64,000 bases of DNA. It comes from Entonaema liquescens (taxonomy: Eukaryota > Ascomycota > Sordariomycetes > Xylariales > Xylariaceae). Below the pieces are notes generated by a model. It was not told the DNA's origin. It did not search any database and was given only the letters and a program-made list of their open reading frames with translations. Positions 47,832 to 58,276 of the stretch are shown piece by piece. Both the position numbers and the translations under genes were made by a program. Location of the stretch: assembly GCA_902805475.1 (NCBI GenBank), contig CADCSX010000005.1, positions 2,863,501-2,927,500 of the forward strand. The letters run 5' to 3'. Position 1 is the first letter of the stretch, and each line of letters begins with the position of its first letter.

Positions 47832-48643
47832 CTATTATATTTTGCCTGTGCGACCGAATTTCCTGTGGGAAATATACGGGCGACAGCGAGAACTTTTCGG
47901 TTTCTTTGGCCTCGTTGGAGGTCTGTAATACGCGTTCCCAACATGCATACGGGGAAATCTTCTGCATACCAATCTAGGAAGAAAGGCAACAGTTCATTTT
48001 TATTTTTATCTTTTCTATGAAACGTTATTCGGGCCAGATACATGACTTTTAGGCCAAAGATTTTAAGAGATACAGCATGGCGATCAATAGGATGGCCAAT
48101 CCGATGCAATGTACATATTTATCATATGCAAGTATATATGCCGATTAGTTACCTTATAAATGTAGTAACATATCATCTATCATAAAGCTATCATTTACTC
48201 ATTTTAGACGATACTTGGGTGGTTGAGAACTAATATGTGACTACGTTGTATTAGAGCGTATCGTAATGCCGGCTAACTTGCCGAGGAGGTAAGCAGTAAA
48301 GTGAGATGATCAAAGGCGGAGAACCTATGACAAGTGCTCCCGATGTTTGATAGTAGAGCGCGGTCCGATGTTCGGGGTGTCGGAGAGAAGCTACGGGTTG
48401 GTTATACCCGAGGATGCTACTAATTGCTATCGGGGGATGTGACACATCTTTTAGCCTCAGCGCGGAGAGAGCGAACTTATAGCTTACCTACCTACCTTAG
48501 ATACATACCTAGGTAGAATTTCACCCATTCTACATATTTGACGATATAGTTGATACATCGTATCTCGATTTGTTAAAAAATATACTCACCTATCCATCAT
48601 CTTTACATACATCTCTTAGGTACCTAACCTAACGTAAGCTACC

Positions 48644-48686
<43 letters not shown>
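47479..48686. other. Intergenic region downstream of SLN1
   Basis: About 1.2 kb holding a long poly-C tract (listed separately), TACCTACCTACC/CCTAGGTAG motifs near 48485-48515, and the (CAA) leader of the next gene. Reverse-strand ORFs crossing the poly-C tract encode only polyglycine there and are not genes. Confidence 0.5.
47793..47829. repeat. Poly-C homopolymer, about 37 nt
   Basis: An uninterrupted run of 37 C as given. It lies about 315 nt after the SLN1 stop, in the 3' untranslated or terminator area. Exact lengths of such runs are usually unreliable in assemblies. Confidence 0.85.

Positions 48687-48687
<1 letters not shown>
48643..48687 (+). repeat. (CAA)15 repeat abutting a start codon
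   Basis: Fifteen uninterrupted CAA units. The last A of the last unit is the A of the ATG at 48687-48689, so the repeat would form the final 44 nt of the 5' leader. (CAA)n leaders are unstructured and known to be permissive for scanning ribosomes. Whether this one is functional or a slippage product is unknown. Confidence 0.85.
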
Positions 48688-48690
<3 letters not shown>

Positions 48691-49497
48691 GCATCCCCTA
48701 CGTCCCCAATCCCCCACAACCCACCACCCCAGACGAAGCGGCCATCGTAGCGCGCGTCGCGGCGCGGCGGGCTCCTCGCCCCTTACAACCGCTCGACCTG
48801 GCGCTCCTGCACTCGCCGCCGGTGGCCGACGGGTGGAACAGCTTCCTAGGCGCGATCCGCACGCGGACGTCGCTGGACGCGCGGGCGCGGGAGATCGCGA
48901 TATGCCGCGTCGCGGTGTGCAACGGGGCGTGGTACGAGTGGGCCCACCATGCGCCGCTGGCTCGGGCGGCGGGGTAGGGGAGGAGGGATGAGGGTTTTGA
49001 GGCGGGAGGTTCTGGAGGAGGGAGATGATAAGGATGGGGAGAAAGAGGATGAAGAGGGTGGGGGAGAAAGATGGGGGAAGGGAAGAGGGGGTTGGGAGAG
49101 AGGAGTGGGCGGTGCTGAGGTACACGGATCAGATGACGAGGAAGGTGAGGGTTGACGAGGAGGTGTTTGAGGCGCTGAGGAGGGTGTGTAGTGAGAGGGA
49201 GGTGGTGGAGGTTACTGCTACTGTGAGTTTTGTTTCGTTTTTACTTTTGCGTTGATTTGGTTGGGCTCGGGGAAGAGAAGAGAGTTGAGATTGAGTTGAG
49301 GTTGGGTGTATGAGGCTGACGGAATATATATACAGGTTGCGGCGTATAACTGCGTTAGCCGGTTTCTGGTCGCGTTGGATGGTGAGTTCTCCTTTTCCTT
49401 ACGTTGGTTATATATAGCCTATCTATTCCCCCGCTTTTATATACTAGTAGGGTGGCCGGTATATAATAAAAAGGCCAGAGGAGATAGTTTTGACTAA
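48687..49497 (+). CDS. Carboxymuconolactone-decarboxylase/AhpD-like protein with disrupted middle
   Basis: The first frame (48687-48977) gives PLDLALLHSPPVADGWNSFLGAIRTRTSLDARAREIAICRVAVCNGAWYEWAHHAPLARAAG, characteristic of fungal CMD-like proteins. A second block, MRVLRREVLEEG, sits in another frame just downstream. The third, EEWAVLRYTDQMTRKVRVDEEVFEALRRVCSEREVVEVTAT, is in the third frame up to a GTGAGT donor at about 49224. It continues after acceptor TATACAG (about 49335) as VAAYNCVSRFLVALD. The G-rich stretch 48970-49090 therefore either hides an intron (GTAGGG donor at about 48976) or has lost several Gs. The true C-terminus, between about 49380 and 49497, is not settled. Family members are small peroxidase- or decarboxylase-like enzymes. 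The canonical C-x-x-C is not evident, so the activity is uncertain. Confidence 0.6.
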
Positions 49498-50349
49498 TAG
49501 TCGCGATGTAGTTGGCGAGAAAAATAGCACTGGGCCCGACGATGCTGGGCATTGAGAGATTCCGGTTGCCTAAGAGACAAGGGGACTACCAAAGAGACGA
49601 TAGGAATAGTTGCTATTTCGATACAAGGCAATCAAGTGTTATAGTAGGAATTTCCGAGAATCTACAAATGTCATGACGCCACCAGGCTTCGGACGGACTT
49701 GTATAAATGTATTCTCTTTATAAAGAGAATAGTCAATATTGCATTGCCCAGATTTAACCGCTAGATGAGCTAGATACACACCATCGATAACATAGTCGAC
49801 TTCCTTTCCCATTTCCCCTTTCCCATTTCCCCTTTCCCATTTCCCCTTTCCCATTTCCCCTTTCCCCTTCCTATAGCCCTTACATCCATCCCAATTCCTA
49901 TACTAACAAATCCAATCCAATACATACGGCATACTCAAAGGGTAACCAATCCGTGTATAATGCGGGTATGAGATGCGGTATCTAAATATCCCGATATGAA
50001 AAGATATAAAAAAAAACCAATAACCAAGAATATAGCTCTCGTGAGGGCGAAGTAATATGCGATAAAGTAAAATAAATAATAAATCAAAAATGGGGGTATC
50101 TCGTGAAGTGACCAGAACTCCGCGTGGAATGGAATAATAATGGTAGTAATAATATAGGCGTAAATGCTCATAAGTATGCTCACCGGATATCTCGAAGGAT
50201 CGTGAAGGTTCTCATTCGTTATACATCATCATCACCGTCATCGTCGTCGTCGTCGTTTATCCGAGGTGCGTTTGCGGCTCCTAATTTGTACTGTATTCGT
50301 CAGGGGTCGCTCTCCTTTTTTTCTTTTCTTTTTTTTTTAAAAAAAAAAC
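49498..50349. other. Intergenic region with minisatellite
   Basis: About 850 nt between the convergent CMD-like and membrane-protein genes. It holds a 14-bp minisatellite (listed separately), a CATCATCATCACCG/TCGTCG microsatellite near 50224-50256 and a T/A run near 50317-50347. No supported gene. Confidence 0.5.
49808..49863. repeat. 14-bp minisatellite CCCATTTCCCCTTT x4
   Basis: Four perfect tandem copies of CCCATTTCCCCTTT, preceded by a partial TTCCTTT and followed by CCCCTTCC. Confidence 0.85.
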
Positions 50350-51318
50350 TCAAGTCTTGTCTTTGTCTTTATCTTTATCTTCTGGGATAGTATCTATCGC
50401 GTTGCGAAACCGTCCGTTGTCCATCTCTGGCGTTAGTGATACCGGACTGCCGAGCGGCGACGCGGGGGGCGTCGATCGCATCGCCATTTCTATCGAGGCG
50501 TGACGCTTGTGCATCCGCGGGGATCGCTGGAGCTCCTGCACGACACCCATCCAGTTCATCTGGTGCGGTGGTTTTTGCGGTGTCCTGTGCGGCGTCTGGT
50601 GGGACGCTTGGTGGGACATTTGATGCGGGGTCTCGTTCTTGTCGTGCAGCTCCGTCGTCGTCGTCGTTGTCAACTTTTTTAATGGTGGTCTCTGCTTGAT
50701 GCTTTCGGTCAGCCCCTTCGGAAGACACGGTCTAGTAGGCATCTGCATCTGGTTTTGGAAATGCAGAGCCGCCTTCTCCGGATCTTTCGGCGTTGTCCTC
50801 TCGGCCAGCTTAGCACGGTCCCCCGCCGTCGCCGCAACGATGCCCATGTACACGACTAGGAATCGCATGCGCAACATGTCGAGCCGTCGTACCCTCTCTT
50901 CCAATTGTCTCCTATGACCCGCCCAAAGGAATCGCGCGCTGGTACGCAAGGTCCGACGGCCTTCGGCCAGGACAAGGCGGTCCAGCTCCTCGCGCAGATC
51001 ATCTCCACTCTTGCGGATCTCGGACAGTAATCTATTCAATCGCAGCTTGTCCTCCAGCCTCGACACCTTCGCGACGTCTCCATCGTATCCCTCGTTCTCC
51101 TGTATGGAAGAGTCTACGGCTTCGAGAAAGGTGGTTATCTCGTGGGGCGCGGCTAAGTAGGCTGTCGCGTAGGAGGAAAGAATGTGGGCAGCGACGAGAA
51201 GGGCAAGACAAAGAGCGGTGACAAGGAAGAGTAGGGTCCACAGCAGCGGCGAAGAGGGGTCAAGCATGATGAGTTGTTGCTGCGTGGCAGATGGGGGATG
51301 TGGATGGGGACGGGGCAA
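50350..51318 (-). CDS. Uncharacterised single-pass membrane protein with disordered C-terminus
   Basis: A single 322-aa frame. One strong hydrophobic helix (residues about 25-46, LLWTLLFLVTALCLALLVAAHIL) follows a short Pro/His-rich N-terminus; the start may instead be Met18 (51267). Residues about 60-170 are charged and helical (SRLEDKLRLNRLLSEIRKSGDDLREELDRLVLAEGRR, RQLEERVRRLDMLRMRFLVVYMGIVAATAGDRAKL), with coiled-coil character and a second weaker hydrophobic stretch. From about residue 185 the protein is low-complexity with a His/Gln/Pro repeat (HQMSHQASHQTPHRTP). It ends in a KDKDKDK tail. Uniform codon use and a long open frame support a real gene. No family is recognised. Confidence 0.65.
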   Translation of the reverse strand: MPRPHPHPPSATQQQLIMLDPSSPLLWTLLFLVTALCLALLVAAHILSSYATAYLAAPHEITTFLEAVDSSIQENEGYDGDVAKVSRLEDKLRLNRLLSEIRKSGDDLREELDRLVLAEGRRTLRTSARFLWAGHRRQLEERVRRLDMLRMRFLVVYMGIVAATAGDRAKLAERTTPKDPEKAALHFQNQMQMPTRPCLPKGLTESIKQRPPLKKLTTTTTTELHDKNETPHQMSHQASHQTPHRTPQKPPHQMNWMGVVQELQRSPRMHKRHASIEMAMRSTPPASPLGSPVSLTPEMDNGRFRNAIDTIPEDKDKDKDKT

Positions 51319-53203
51319 CGGGAAGGGGACTATAAATTCATGGTTCGTGGGTTTTATGGGTTTTTGATGCGAGTTGAAAAGGTGAATGGCGAATTGGATG
51401 AAGTTTTAAGGATCCCTTAGTGGAGGTTACATGTAGAAGCTGGTGACGTTTGCATATGGTCCTCTAAGCTATTTTCCCCTTTCTTTTGCGGTTTGTGGTT
51501 TGTGGTTGGAGGTTGGTGGATAGTGGATAGTGGATTTTATAAATGGTAAGTTGCTTCGTGAGAGGTCCGGAATAATAAGAGAGACATCAACTGGAGTCGG
51601 CGGCTTGTAAATTGTTGAGGGGGCGTGTCTGGTACTTTGAGAAGTTACTTCGAAAAGCTACTTCGAGGAACCCGCTGCCGCCGCCTGCTGTTGCCCGCGT
51701 GAACTGCAAACCCTCCTGCGTACATTGTACCTGCCTTACTACGTAAGTATATAAGTAGCTAATTACCTTAAGGTAATTACATATGCACAACTCCGTGACC
51801 AGAGGCTAGGGTTGCAGTTCATCGTCCAATAGCGGAAGTCGCGGAACCGGTGGCGCAGTGGTACCTACAGTAGACTGACCCCTATACCCCTCTAAGAATT
51901 AGAGGGGGGAGGAAACACGGTTATCTTATCATACGACACCTCATTGTAGGACGAGATCTAAGGAAGCTCTATTTCTAGTGAGCCGAGGATGGGTATTTAT
52001 TGTTTTATAGCGCCTTATCTAGCTACTAAAATCACATGTCATCGTTTGACACACTGGGACTTATACACCGCAACTGGACTATGTTAGGTATACGAATTCA
52101 GATAGTTATACATCATTAAAATCTTTATGTATACTTACCTACTTACCTACTTACCTACATAAGGAAATCAAGTCTAAGGTTACTAATGTGAGAGATAGTC
52201 TCGCTTATTGCTATACGCTAGGAACCGGTAGAACTGTTAGGGTATGGGTATTATACAAATGTGAGACTAAGGAGGAAACGGTAAGTTGGAACGTCTCTTA
52301 CTAAGTAGTTTTGAAGTGAAATGAAAACATTAAGCAGTGTTCCTATAACTATTGGCCCTTTATCTATCTAACATATGCGATATTATAATCTGACACTACC
52401 ATTTTCCTAGGTGTCAGTACACCCAACAGTTCCCACATATCGATGCAATAGCTTGACACCCCGTGACACGATAGAAAAGGGATGGAGTTTTTCATGTAAT
52501 ATATAATTAATATTAGGGGAGCCCTCCTTCGGATAAATACTTCCCTAGTTACGGAGTTTCCCGGGAAAGGTATATCAAAGACTAATTACTCGATTTATTT
52601 TAAGTCGTTCCCTATCGGTTTAACGACTCTTCGGTAGTTAGTAAGTAGAAGGATCAATGACAAGTAACTCTTTTGACCCTTCTGATGAAATCTTCTAAAT
52701 AGACTAACCAACACTCAGTCCATCTAGGTACTCTGTTAAATTTCATAGTAATTCTAGGAGAGGTCTAGGGGGTACTGAAATGCTAAGATTTGAGTCAGTC
52801 TCGCTCTGTTCTTTCCTCACTTATATGTTATTCACATCCAGATGAACCAGGTATGTAAGTTGAAGTTATACTCAACTACTCGAGAAGCTCGAAACAAGAA
52901 TGAGAGAATCAGGTAGAAATTGTTTAATCAAAGTATCAGATAGCTGTCCAGCCAAAGTATAAGAGCTGGACGGGCTGAAAGAAGGGCGAGTGGGTTAGCG
53001 TACCGACTAAGCGTCTTGTCGGATGGCGGTGTGCTTCGCAGGTATCCTTGTAATGAAACAGTATAGTAGACTGAAGATCAAGTACAGAAGGAATAGGTCT
53101 TTTCTGGAATGATGTTTAGGTGCATGAGCCTTGCCGTTGGCTTTCCAGTCTTTCGGGTTTCTTCACGGCGAAGTGGGACTTTGAACTAGTAAGTAATAGA
53201 GGG
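51319..53203. other. Gene-free region upstream of the second inverted-repeat element
   Basis: About 1.9 kb, AT-rich, stops in all frames. It contains TGGTTTGTGG/TAGTGGATAG imperfect repeats near 51490-51535 and CTTACCTACTTACCTAC near 52134-52152. A tRNA-like stretch near 52985-53030 was considered and rejected. No supported gene. Confidence 0.5.
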
Positions 53204-53205
53204 TA

Positions 53206-53717
53206 AGTTCGAGGGGGGGGTTACCGACCCCCCCTAGATACCGACCCCTTGTCAGATGGGCCAATCATATCGCAAGGACTTACCAAGAATTTATTATTTT
53301 TGCCATAAATTCGATGTACTGTTTTTAGCCAATAGAACGCGAGAGAACTCTCTGGTCCCGCTTTATTTTGTAGAAATTTCAAAATGTTTCATTTTTACTA
53401 AAATTAAACCTTTTAATTGGGTAATAACTTAATGAATAATTACGTAATATGTTTTTATTGAACCAATTAAAGCGTTTTGTTAGAAAAAACAATAATATAT
53501 ACGTTTGTTATTTAGCTTAAAATAGTTAGTAATTCGGTTAAAGCTCGGGGAACGGGCTAAAAAAATTCGACGATAACGATAAGCTTAATTGAGACTAGTG
53601 ACACACTTTTATTGGCTAGTTCAAGAAAGCCTGTGATGTACTCCGCTAAACTCAAAAGGGTATAAATTTGACAAGGGGTCGGTTTCTAGGGGGGGTCGGT
53701 AACCCCCCCCTCGAACT
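53206..53717. mobile_element. Non-autonomous inverted-repeat element with TA duplication (Tc1/mariner/pogo-like MITE), 512 bp
   Basis: Both ends carry the same inverted repeat beginning AGTTCGAGGGGGGGGTTACC. The repeats match over 49 bp with one mismatch. The element is bounded by TA on each side (53204-53205 and 53718-53719), as expected for Tc1/mariner-type insertion. Each repeat contains the subrepeat ACCGACCCC twice (left: 53223-53231 and 53240-53248). The interior, about 410 bp, is AT-rich with no transposase ORF. Its right end is about 212 bp upstream of the BUD32 start codon, so it probably lies in that promoter. A two-base TA duplication is weak evidence by itself; the long, nearly perfect termini carry the call. 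Confidence 0.85.
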
Positions 53718-53929
53718 TACAATCACAAGCCGCTGCGACTGGGCGCATTTATCAAATCGCGGGGCAATTTGTGTAACAACGATAAGCCACCTGATTAGCG
53801 ACCCGGAATCCGATAACTTGGAACTCTTTAACGATTTGAAATAAACACACCAACGCAATAGAGCCTTAAGTTCACTAAAACACATACTTCGAAAGTACCG
53901 AAATAATTCGCGATAAAAAGATACACAAA

Positions 53930-54846
53930 ATGGCAGCAGACACACCACCACCCGCGCATCAAGACGACGACAATAACGACAAAACAACCCCCCAATTCCC
54001 CCTCCCCACCATCCTAACGTACCCCTCGTCCACCCCGCCAACCCTCATCACCCAAGGCGCCGAAGCACGCCTCTACAAGACAACTTACCTGCTCCCCTCC
54101 CGCCCCGCCGCCCTCAAGCACCGCCCCGCCAAACCCTGGCGCCACCCCGTCCTCGACGCCCGCCTGACCCGCCACCGCATCCTCGCCGAAGCCCGCGTGC
54201 TCACGCGGTGCCGGCGCGCGGGCGTCCCCGTGCCCGCCGTGTACGCCGTCGACGAGAGCGCGGGCTGGCTCGCTATGGAGTGGATTGGGGGGCCTCCCGC
54301 GCGCGTTGCGATCAACGAGTGGTTATCTCTACAACAACAACAACAACAACGGCGACGACAGAAAGAAGATGGGGATGGGGGTGGGGATGAGGTTAGAGTA
54401 GAGGTTACGGGGGCCGAGGATCGGGATACGGAGCTCGTGGCGCTGATGCGGAGGATTGGAAGCGCGGTGGGACGCATGCATGGCGTCGGCGTGGTGCATG
54501 GCGATTTGACGACGAGTAATATGATGTTGCGGCCGTGGGAGAAGGGTCGGGAGCCGACGAATGGATACGTGGGGGAGAGGGCAATGGGGATGGGGACAGG
54601 TTGTTGGATGGCGATATTGTGATTATCGATTTCGGTCTCGCGAGCCAGAGTACGTCTGATGAGGATCGCGCTGTCGACTTGTATGTTCTAGAGAGGGCAT
54701 TTGCCAGCACGCATTCTCGCGCCGAAAAGCTGTTTACTGCTACACTGGAGAGTTCGTACAAGGAGACTTTCAAGCAGGCACCTGTGGTATTGAAAAAGCT
54801 CGAGGAGGTTAGGATGAGAGGGCGCAAGAGGAGTATGATAGGATAG
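53930..54846 (+). CDS. BUD32: BUD32, KEOPS-complex atypical protein kinase/ATPase, with an apparent 1-nt frame loss
   Basis: The first frame (53930-54622) carries ITQGAEARLYKTTYL (residues about 43-57), LKHRPAKPWRHPVLDARLTRHRILAEARVL, AGVPVPAVYAVDE, AMEWIGGPPAR and the catalytic loop HGDLTTSNMMLR. The second frame carries DIVIIDFGLASQSTSDEDRAVDLYVLERAFASTHSRAE and a basic tail ending RGRKRSMIG. Both halves are typical Bud32, the short piD261/Bud32 kinase of KEOPS, which is needed for the t6A tRNA modification. The frame is lost in the G-rich linker between about 54545 and 54610. Adding one base gives exactly 305 codons plus stop. No intron of usable length fits. A Gln run (about residues 136-142) and a Gly/Asp-rich insert lengthen the mid-region. 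The gene is strongly conserved, so a base-calling error in a G run is the likely cause. Confidence 0.9.
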
Positions 54847-55012
54847 TTGACTTATAACTACCTCTAGTCAATAACATCATATTAAAGAAGTCAAACTCAG
54901 TACGTTCGTTCTGTATTCATGATCTAATGCTAGTAATCCCTAACCACCAAATGCTATCGTTACCCGAAAAAAATGCGCGAGGAATATAGTTATAAAAACA
55001 CCAGGCCTTGTT

Positions 55013-55959
55013 TCACGCCTCATCTACCGTCTCCGCGCTCGCAAAGTATCCTTTATTCTCAATGACTCCCCTGTTCTTGACGAACGCCGTGTACTTTACA
55101 ACCCATTCGGGGATAATCTCACCCTTAATCCCGCTACTAGTAGGGTCGCCATCTGCCAGGACGCCAGCACCCTGTGGTCCCTGACCAAGAAGCTCCCGCA
55201 AGGTGCCACTAGGTAGAACATCTGTGGAATCGTGATGAGTGAACAATTCGATACCCTCCTCTTTAGCTAGTTTTGTTAGAGGGGGAGGTACGTTGCAGCA
55301 ATTCTTGATATTGATCTGGTTGACAGCAGGCCGGACCTTGACCTTGTCGAGAAAGCGCCTTAGTTTTCGGTGCCGAATTCGGCGATTCCGAGCCGTTTGA
55401 TCTGGCCCTGGTGGTATAGTTTCTCTAGAAGACCCCATGTGGTCGCCTCTTCTTCGTCATCGCCCATTGTCGCGTTCTTTCTATCAGCTTCCCATTCGCA
55501 GTCTCCCTCAAATGCTAAGCCGGGGAATGAAGCTATAAGAAGGTCGACATCATCCACGCCTAGCTCTTTCTTAACTAATCGCAATGCCTCTCTAATATAA
55601 TCAATCCTCTTCTCTGGGGGCGCTGTCGGCAGAAAGAACAGCTTCACGGTTATCTCATATTGAGATCGATCCTCTTGTAGTCCAGCTGACTCCCAGTCGA
55701 TGCGGGGCACATACAAAGTAGAACCCTCCCTCTCGGTCCACACCTCTGACGCCGGTCGGCTGCTGTGTCCATTTTGTCCCGCATGAGAGGCATGTCCGTT
55801 GCCGTTATGTAATACGCATGCATATTCTTTTTGCGCAGCCGAGATGTTGTTTCGGAGGGAGTTTGTGAGTTCGAGATTTGACCGGTAAGTACCCGGTTTT
55901 CGAATGATAGAGGGGCCGTCTAAGATGACGTTGCCCGTAGATAAGATTATTCGCGTCAT
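55013..55959 (-). CDS. Glutamate-cysteine ligase regulatory (modifier) subunit, with an apparent 1-nt frame loss
   Basis: The ATG at 55959 (MTRIILSTGNVILDGPSIIRKPG) is chosen over an upstream non-ATG extension. The first frame runs through YEITVKLFFLPTAPPEKRIDYIREALRLVKKELGVDDVDLLIASFPG, a Glu/Asp loop and QGQIKRLGIAEFGTE. The second frame continues KLRRFLDKVKVRPAVNQINIKNCC, AKEEGIELFTHHDSTDVLPSGTLRELL and a C-terminus ending ENKGYFASAETVDEA. This matches the aldo-keto-reductase-fold light subunit (GCLM/Gcs-light) that lowers feedback inhibition of the ligase in glutathione synthesis. The frame shifts in a 4-base T run at 55364-55367 (A run on the coding strand). One extra base gives a continuous 315-aa protein. 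As given, the first frame ends at TAA immediately after the run. Confidence 0.88.
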
Positions 55960-57360
55960 GGTGATAGAGAGGAGAGAAGAATATGCTGGGAGATAAGAAG
56001 GACTAGCCAACAAAACCTCAATCTAAATATGAAGATAGAAGAGGTATAATATAGGTAATAATGGTAATGGAAATGGGAAATGGTACGAATGAATATTCAA
56101 GATAGGTAGGTAGATACCGTAGGAGGTAGGTCTATTACCAATCGTATTTCATGCGATGCATGCGACACATGCGTATGTAGGGGTGGGTGGGTAGAAAAAA
56201 AAACTGAAGCTTTATAAGTCGAAGTGGGGTCTTGATTTAGGTTCCAGCAATATTTTGAGATATCTCCATTCAAGTCCGGAGATAGTGAAACAGATATTAA
56301 CTCTTTGATTCCTTGTTAGGACGTCAGAATCAGACCGTGCTTTGGTTTGCTTTGGCTTTGACAGCAGATGACAGCAAACTAATGAAGACCTTATCGTAGC
56401 CCAAGGTTGCGAAAATAGGAATAAAGTTAGAAACGTAGAAGAATCTTGTAGACTAATACAGATGAGTTGAGATGAGGGACGCCGACTCCGGCTACAATGT
56501 AGTAGTATCGCCACTAGAATAATAAGTGAATCGCGGGATCCCGTCGTACGTGGTGGTGATACAACTAGCGGCGGACCCCTAAAGCTAGTTCATAAGTAGA
56601 ATAAGTAGAAACCTTCTAAGGAAAATATATGGTTACCTCATAAAGTAAGCTACGGGCGTACTATGTAGGGCGAATGTCATCCGAGATCAAACTGTCATGG
56701 ATAAGTCACTCACCCCGACTCACCCACTCGAGATATGCCAGAAATGGTAAACCCCGTACCAGAGATAATATGTTAGGTAACTTAAAGGATTCATCCCAAG
56801 TCATAAAATCATGTGGGGTGTTACAATGAACGTTATCGCCAAGGTCATCAAAACTTAGATTGACTCGGTGAATTGATAAGTGTCTCGGTTGGAGGTTGGA
56901 GGTTGGAGGTGTTATGCCGTCGGCCTTATTATTTGATTTTTATTGTTGGTTCTAGAAGCTGAAAAGGTTATGGAATATTTTTACAGGCCAGACTTTTTTA
57001 AGTGTCTGGTAAGTGTGTTGACTAAGACCGTGGGGGGTAGTAGACGTGAATCGGACCGGCAAATTTCACGTCGGCTGGCTGTAATTTAGGAACCTAGGTA
57101 CCTAGATTTGGCCCTGTTTGTTGTACCTAGCACATCCCCCAAGGCACCTAAAGCGGTCGCATAATTACATATGTAGAATTGGACAGCTCGTGCCCAACCC
57201 CACTACCTGCTACTAAGAAATTGCTTTTGCTTCTGTTTCCGCTATTCTCATTCATCAAGCAATTTACCACTACCAACATACCAAACACAGCAAAACACAT
57301 CTTATCCTCGACAGACATCCTCTTTTCTCATCCTGTCATGCTAATGTGAAAAGTGTGAAA
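55960..57360. other. Divergent promoter region between GCL regulatory subunit and AP-1 sigma
   Basis: About 1.4 kb, AT-rich, with GGTAGGTAG-type motifs (near 56104-56115 and 56130), a GGAGGTT triple near 56888-56906 and AACCTAGGTACCTAGA near 57091-57106. A reverse ORF at 56212-56514 has no recognisable features. Confidence 0.45.
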
Positions 57361-58139
57361 ATGGCTATTAAGTATGCCATCAAATCTATCACCATTAACA
57401 TTTGAAATACAACTAACCATTGATATGATAGCTACTTGATCCTGCTGTCTCGGCAGGGCAAGGTGGTATGTTATAAAGCTTTTCTCTCCAACTGCATTCC
57501 ATTGAAACTAATCGTAAATCAGCGCCTGGCTAAATGGTTTACCACCTTGTCTCCCAAGGACAAGGCGAAGATCGTCAAGGACGTCTCTCAACTAGTCCTC
57601 GCCAGACGAACTCGCATGTGCAACTTTCTCGAATACAAAGGTTCGCCCCCTATCAAAAATAAACTAATATTAGACGAGGCTACTCACCGACCAACCAGAT
57701 ACTAAAATCGTATACCGACGCTATGCATCTCTATTCTTCATTGCCGGTTGCTCCTCCGATGATAACGAGTTGATTACCCTCGAGATTATTCACCGATACG
57801 TCGAACAGATGGACAAGTATTACGGCAACGTCTGCGAGCTTGATATCATCTTCTCGTTTACGAAGGCATACTACATATTAGATGAGATATTATTAGCAGG
57901 AGAACTACAGGAAAGCAGTAAAAAGAATGTACTCCGCTGCATAGGGCAGCAGGATTCTCTTGAAGATATGGAGGTAAGTCACCCGCTTGGGTTTTCATTA
58001 ATACTACTTTTCCTCGGTCCAAGCTACCGTCTTAGCAATCTACACAAACTTTCAAATTCTTCCCTAGCAATCCTTAGTCCCACTGACATGGCTTTTTTCT
58101 TCGGTCCAGGTCGAGGACGAGGTTACGAAAATCATGTAA
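57361..58139 (+). CDS. APS1: AP-1 clathrin adaptor complex sigma subunit
   Basis: Five exons: 57361-57371 (11 nt), 57432-57465, 57523-57640, 57699-57973 and 58110-58139, joined in frame to 155 aa. The product reads MAINYLILLSRQGKVRLAKWFTTLSPKDKAKIVKDVSQLVLARRTRMCNFLEYKDTKIVYRRYASLFFIAGC and ends LEDMEVEDEVTKIM. This is the whole small-chain longin-like fold at normal length with no missing block. Known role: part of the heterotetrameric AP-1 adaptor that sorts cargo at the trans-Golgi network and endosomes and helps bind dileucine signals. The four introns (50-136 nt) are canonical, and the last coding exon is only 30 nt. An unidentified reading frame starts 137 nt after the stop. Confidence 0.96.
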
Positions 58140-58276
58140 CAAGTTACAATGTATTTTTTTCCGAGCGGATTGCAGTCCAAGAATGGTTCCCTCAGGGCAC
58201 GGCGCAACAGGTTTCAAATTACAGTATTATACGCTCTGCATTTACAAGCATGCTTATATTCAATTATTTTCACAGG

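Noticed and set aside
47627..48109. 160-codon reverse ORF with a polyglycine run
   Set aside because: Generated by reading through the poly-C tract; flanking sequence shows no protein features.
48616..49125. 169-codon reverse ORF with poly-Leu end
   Set aside because: Antisense shadow of the CMD-like gene and its CAA repeat.
52980..53040. tRNA-like stretch (GAGTGGGTTAGCGTACCGAC...)
   Set aside because: It resembles a D-arm box A, but no GGTTCGANTCC B-box lies at the right distance and no cloverleaf acceptor pairing is visible.
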